Assembly: GCF_015160875.1 (NCBI RefSeq)
Contig: NZ_CP063374.1
Coordinates: forward strand, 5,831,501-5,895,500
DNA from: Streptomyces chromofuscus
GTDB lineage: Bacteria; Actinomycetota; Actinomycetes; Streptomycetales; Streptomycetaceae
Direction of reading: 5' to 3'
Length of the DNA: 64,000 nt
In this document: piece by piece, positions 60,689 through 64,000 of the stretch
Position numbering within the stretch: position 1 is the stretch's first letter
Layout of the letters: every line of letters begins with the position of its first letter
Made by a program: the position numbers and the translations under genes
The notes under the pieces: generated by a model
Database searches by the model: none
What the model was told of the DNA's origin: nothing
What the model saw: the letters and a program-made list of their open reading frames with translations, nothing else

Positions 60689-61199
60689 GGTGACGGCGGG
60701 ATACGAGCTCGACGGCGAGCGCATGCGCAAGGTGGCCAGGGTGGTGCTGCTCGACCCGGACGACCGGATCCTGCTCCTGCACGGCCACGAGCCGGACGAT
60801 CCGGCGGACGACTGGTGGTTCACGCCGGGCGGCGGACTGGAGGGCGAGGAGACCCGTGAGGAGGCCGCGCTGCGGGAACTCGCGGAGGAGACGGGAATCA
60901 CCAAGGTCCAGCTCGGTCCGGTGCTGTGGCGGCGGATGTGCTCCTTCCCGTTCGCCGGGCGCCGCTGGGACCAGGACGAGTGGTACTACCTCGCTCGCAC
61001 CGACCAGACGGCGACGGAGGCGGTCGCCCTCACCGAGCTGGAGAGACGCAGTGTCGTGGAAGCCCGGTGGTGGACCTGTGAGGAACTGACCCGGGCTCAT
61101 GAGACGGTGTATCCGACCAGACTCGCCGAGCTGCTGCGCAGGCTGCTCGACGAAGGTCCCCCCGCCAGGCCGGAGTTCCTTGACACGGAAATCGTCTAG
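60678..61199 (+). CDS. NUDIX hydrolase
   Basis: A 173-residue NUDIX protein. The box GGGLEGEETREEAALRELAEETG has the full GX5EX7REUXEEXG spacing, followed by YYLARTDQTATEAVALTELE. The substrate is not predictable; family members clear nucleotide diphosphate derivatives. The start is GTG 60678 (overlapping sipZ) or GTG 60690 directly after its stop. Confidence 0.9.
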   Translation: MSAEVTAGYELDGERMRKVARVVLLDPDDRILLLHGHEPDDPADDWWFTPGGGLEGEETREEAALRELAEETGITKVQLGPVLWRRMCSFPFAGRRWDQDEWYYLARTDQTATEAVALTELERRSVVEARWWTCEELTRAHETVYPTRLAELLRRLLDEGPPARPEFLDTEIV

Positions 61200-61255
61200 G
61201 GGCTCACGGGACTGGCGCACAATGGTGGGATCGCACGGCTGAAGGGGAACATGCC

Positions 61256-61564
61256 ATGAGCGCCGAGGACCTCGAGAAGTACGAGACCGAGATGGAGCTC
61301 AAGCTCTACCGGGAGTACCGCGATGTCGTCGGTCTGTTCAAATACGTGATCGAGACCGAGCGGCGCTTCTACCTGACCAACGACTACGAGATGCAGGTGC
61401 ACTCGGTACAGGGCGAGGTGTTTTTCGAGGTGTCCATGGCGGATGCCTGGGTGTGGGACATGTACCGGCCGGCCCGGTTCGTGAAGCAGGTGCGTGTCCT
61501 GACGTTCAAGGACGTGAACATCGAGGAGCTGAACAAGAGCGACCTGGAGCTGCCCGGAGGGTGA
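61256..61564 (+). CDS. DUF2469 conserved actinobacterial protein
   Basis: A 102-residue protein, MSAEDLEKYETEMELKLYREYRD... FYLTNDYEMQVHSVQGEVFFEV... VWDMYRPARFVKQVRVLTFKDVNIEEL. This strongly conserved DUF2469 family occurs only in Actinobacteria between the sip/rnhB area and yraN. It is acidic and soluble, with no catalytic motif known. Confidence 0.92.
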   Translation: MSAEDLEKYETEMELKLYREYRDVVGLFKYVIETERRFYLTNDYEMQVHSVQGEVFFEVSMADAWVWDMYRPARFVKQVRVLTFKDVNIEELNKSDLELPGG

Positions 61565-61670
61565 TGTTCGCTCGTGTGGGTGACGAAGTTGTCCACAACT
61601 GCTGAGTAATCCACCAAGATCCACTTCTTGGTGGGGGATGCGTGACCGTTGGCGCCGAGGAGGTGCCGAC
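61565..61670. promoter_or_regulatory. Intergenic region with a DnaA-box-like site and hairpin
   Basis: TTGTCCACA at 61589-61597 matches the Streptomyces DnaA-box consensus exactly and lies in GTTGTCCACAAC, itself palindromic. A perfect 9-bp stem (61611-61619 with 61626-61634) follows. Promoter elements for yraN-comM-dprA are expected here but no clear pair was found. Confidence 0.5.
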
Positions 61671-62033
61671 ATGAACGCACGAGACGCACTCGGCAGGTAC
61701 GGCGAGGAACTGGCCGTCCGACGGCTGGCGGCGGCCGGTATGACCGTCCTGGAGCGCAACTGGCGCTGCGGCAGGACCGGTGAGATCGACATCGTGGCGC
61801 GGGACGGGGACGTCCTGGTCGTCTGCGAGGTGAAGACGCGCAGGGCCGGGCGGTTCCAGCATCCGATGGCCGCGGTGCGGCAGGAGAAGGCCGAGCGGCT
61901 GCGCGCCCTCGCCGAACGATGGGTTCACACCCATGGAGGGGCGCCACCGGGAGGCGTCCGCATCGACCTGATCGGCGTCGTCCTGCCCGACCGCGGCGCG
62001 CCCGTGGTCGAGCACGCGCGAGGGGTGGCCTGA
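61671..62033 (+). CDS. YraN/UPF0102 endonuclease-like protein
   Basis: A 120-residue UPF0102 protein. ATG 61671 follows GAGGAGG. The restriction-like fold motif appears as GRTGEIDIVARDGDVLVVCEVKTR, with acidic residues and EVK matching the PD-(D/E)XK nuclease core, after RYGEELAVRRLAAAGM. The biological role is not settled. It is coupled to comM by a 1-bp gap. Confidence 0.92.
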   Translation: MNARDALGRYGEELAVRRLAAAGMTVLERNWRCGRTGEIDIVARDGDVLVVCEVKTRRAGRFQHPMAAVRQEKAERLRALAERWVHTHGGAPPGGVRIDLIGVVLPDRGAPVVEHARGVA

Positions 62034-62034
62034 G

Positions 62035-63660
62035 ATGGGCTTCGCGCGCACGTGCTCCGTCGCCCTCGTCGGGGTCGAGGGTGTGGTGGTGGAGGTCCAG
62101 GCGGACCTCGAACCGGGCGTCGCCGCGTTCACCCTGGTGGGACTGCCGGACAAGAGCCTGACCGAGAGTCGGGATCGGGTGCGGGCGGCGGTGGTGAACT
62201 CGGGCGCCGAGTGGCCGCAGAAGAAACTCACGGTCGGACTCAGCCCCGCGTCCGTACCGAAAGCGGGCAGTGGGTTCGACCTGGCCGTCGCCTGCGCGGT
62301 GCTGGGGGCCGGCGAGCGTATCGATCCGCGCGTGCTCGCCGACATCGTGATGATCGGTGAGCTCGGCCTGGACGGGCGGGTGCGGCCGGTGCGCGGCATC
62401 CTGCCGGCGGTGCTGGCCGCGGCGGAGGCGGGCTACGAGCAGGTCGTCGTGCCCGAGTGCGCGGCCACCGAGGCCGCCCTGGTGCCTGGGGTGTCCGTGC
62501 TCGGCGTGCGCAGTCTGCGCCAGCTGATCGCCGTCCTGGCCGACGAGCCCGTGCCGGAGGAGGAACCCCACACGCACGGCCGCCCGGATCCGCTGCTCGC
62601 CGGACTGCGCCTCCCCGGTACCGGGTCCGCCACGGGCATGCGCACCGTCGGAGCCGCCCAGCAGGACCACGGGCACGACCTGGCCGACGTCGTCGGCCAG
62701 ATCTCGGCGCGTACGGCGGTGGAGGTCGCAGCGGCCGGGGGACACCACCTGTTCCTGGAGGGCCCGCCCGGCGCCGGCAAGACGATGCTCGCGGAGCGGC
62801 TGCCCGGAATTCTGCCCCGCCTCACCCGGCAGGAGTCGCTGGAGGTCACCGCGGTCCACTCGGTGGCCGGGCTGCTGCCGCCCGGCAAGCCGCTGATCGA
62901 CGTCGCTCCCTACTGCGCCCCGCACCACTCGGCCACCATGCAGGCGCTCGTCGGCGGCGGCGCCGGAATCGCCCGGCCCGGCGCGGTGTCGCTGTCCCAT
63001 CGCGGGGTGCTGTTCCTCGACGAGACGCCGGAGTTCAACAGCCAGGCCCTGGATGCCCTGCGGCAACCGCTGGAAGCGGGGCAGGTCGTGATCGCGCGCA
63101 GTGCGGGGGTGGTGCGCTTCCCGGCGAAGTTCCTGATGGTGCTCGCCGCCAACCCCTGCCCGTGCGGGCGCTTCTCCCAGCGGGACGATCTGTGCGAGTG
63201 CCCGCCCGCGGCGATCCGACGCTACCAGGCCCGGCTGTCGGGACCGCTGCTGGACCGGGTCGACCTCCGCGTGGAGGTGGACCGCGTCACGCGGGCCGAG
63301 CTCGCCGACCGCGGGGCGCGCGGGGAGTCCACCGCGGCCGTCGCCGAACGGGTGCGCGCGGCGCGGGAACGGTCGGCCGTACGCCTGGCGGGCACTCCCT
63401 GGCGAACGAACAGCGAGGTGCCCGGCCGGGAACTGCGCAGCCGCTGGTATGCCGAGGCCGGCGCGATGGACGAGGCGGAACGCAGTCTGGAGCGAGGCAT
63501 GCTCACGGCTCGGGGCCTCGACCGGGTGCTGCGGGTCGCCTGGACCGTGGCGGACCTCGTGGGGCACGACCGGCCCGACGCGACCGACGTGGTCCTGGCG
63601 CTGCAACTGCGCACCGGCGTTCCGCGTGGCGTGCCGATGGCCATCGGAGCGCTCACGTGA
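62035..63660 (+). CDS. comM: YifB/ComM family AAA+ Mg-chelatase-like ATPase
   Basis: A 541-residue ATPase. The N-terminal lon-protease-like region (VGLPDKSLTESRDRVRAAVVNS, LSPASVPKAGSGFDLAVA) is followed by the chelatase-type AAA+ module: LFLEGPPGAGKTMLAERLPG (Walker A), GVLFLDETPEFNSQALDALR (Walker B) and NPCPCGRFSQ. In Haemophilus ComM drives branch migration in transformation. It is coupled to dprA by GTGA. Confidence 0.94.
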   Translation: MGFARTCSVALVGVEGVVVEVQADLEPGVAAFTLVGLPDKSLTESRDRVRAAVVNSGAEWPQKKLTVGLSPASVPKAGSGFDLAVACAVLGAGERIDPRVLADIVMIGELGLDGRVRPVRGILPAVLAAAEAGYEQVVVPECAATEAALVPGVSVLGVRSLRQLIAVLADEPVPEEEPHTHGRPDPLLAGLRLPGTGSATGMRTVGAAQQDHGHDLADVVGQISARTAVEVAAAGGHHLFLEGPPGAGKTMLAERLPGILPRLTRQESLEVTAVHSVAGLLPPGKPLIDVAPYCAPHHSATMQALVGGGAGIARPGAVSLSHRGVLFLDETPEFNSQALDALRQPLEAGQVVIARSAGVVRFPAKFLMVLAANPCPCGRFSQRDDLCECPPAAIRRYQARLSGPLLDRVDLRVEVDRVTRAELADRGARGESTAAVAERVRAARERSAVRLAGTPWRTNSEVPGRELRSRWYAEAGAMDEAERSLERGMLTARGLDRVLRVAWTVADLVGHDRPDATDVVLALQLRTGVPRGVPMAIGALT

Positions 63661-64000
63661 CCGGCGGCGACCGGCCGGACGACGAACTGCTCGACCGGGT
63701 CTTCCTCACTCGGGTGATCGAACCCGGTGACGAGGTCGCCGGGCGGTGGGTGCGGGACTGGGGGGTCGGTGAGGTGGTGCGGCGGTTGCGGGGCGGTGGG
63801 ACGCCGTTGACCGGGGTGAGTGAGACGAGGTGGGCCGGGTGGCGGGCGCGGGCTCGGCGGGCCGAGCCGGAACGGGATCTCGACGTGGCCCGGGCGGCCG
63901 GGGTGCGCTTCGTGCGCCCGGGGGACGCGGAGTGGCCGGGGCAGCTCGACGACCTGGGGTACGGCCGGCCGTTGGGGCTCTGGGTGCGGGGACCCGCCAG
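63657..64000 (+). CDS. dprA: DNA processing protein DprA, 5' part
   Basis: The first ~114 codons of a DprA/Smf protein that loads RecA on incoming single-stranded DNA; the Rossmann core lies beyond the window. It starts with VTGGDRPDDELLDRVFLTRVIEPG and includes the sterile-alpha-motif-like part and VRFVRPGDAEWPGQLDDL. The position after comM and yraN is the standard actinobacterial arrangement. Confidence 0.88.
   Translation, partial: MTGGDRPDDELLDRVFLTRVIEPGDEVAGRWVRDWGVGEVVRRLRGGGTPLTGVSETRWAGWRARARRAEPERDLDVARAAGVRFVRPGDAEWPGQLDDLGYGRPLGLWVRGPA

Overview
This is a 64 kb stretch of chromosome from a Streptomyces (Actinobacteria). It is very GC-rich, with many GTG starts and short start/stop overlaps (ATGA, GTGA), and several genes look leaderless. 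The gene order, leuCD - hupS - cofC/plsC/gpsA/ddl - thiL/thiD - rpmB - DAK2 protein - recG - rsmD - coaD - rpmF - rnc - mutM - acyP - smc - glcP - ftsY - nsdA - amtB/glnK/glnD - ffh - ftsH - rpsP...rplS - four signal peptidases - yraN - comM - dprA, matches from memory the S. coelicolor block SCO5553-SCO5604. No rRNA, tRNA or CRISPR array was seen.

Layout. 1-10 kb: end of leucine biosynthesis (leuC fragment, leuD), the HU-type nucleoid protein HupS, F420 precursor synthesis (cofC), phospholipid and wall precursor genes (plsC-gpsA, ddl), a block of eight 29-bp tandem repeats, a lipoprotein with a stand-alone Lrp ligand domain, thiL-thiD and a zinc-type L28. 10-24 kb: a DAK2/FakA-like protein, then an HSP90-like ATPase translationally coupled to a 1000-residue TPR protein, then recG, rsmD, coaD, a DivIVA-like coiled-coil protein with a Gln/Tyr-rich tail, DUF177-rpmF-rnc, and mutM. 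24-32 kb is the accessory part: an HxlR regulator, SMI1/KNR4 (SUKH) genes and a decayed pSAM2-type integrative element of about 4.5 kb bounded by 15-bp direct repeats. It sits at the 3' end of a CAP-domain gene; its rep and int genes each carry a frameshift, while xis is intact. 32-52 kb: acyP, smc, the glucose permease glcP, a luciferase-like monooxygenase, ftsY, a prim-pol domain protein, nsdA, the ammonium operon amtB-glnK-glnD behind a GlnR box, ffh and an ftsH. 52-64 kb: a methyltransferase, an SprT-like protein, the rpsP-khpA-rimM-trmD-rplS translation operon, four tandem type I signal peptidases (sipWXYZ), a NUDIX hydrolase, DUF2469, yraN, comM and the start of dprA.

Together the genes form a core housekeeping region: protein targeting and export (ftsY, ffh, sipWXYZ, ftsH), chromosome maintenance (smc, hupS, recG, mutM), ribosome and tRNA maturation, and nitrogen sensing. 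The least ordinary items are the degenerate integrative element with its SUKH cargo, the HSP90-TPR gene pair lying between the DAK2 gene and recG, the 29-bp repeat block behind ddl, and two palindromes in the rpmB leader/divergent region. Functional names rest on motifs read by eye; no database search was run.
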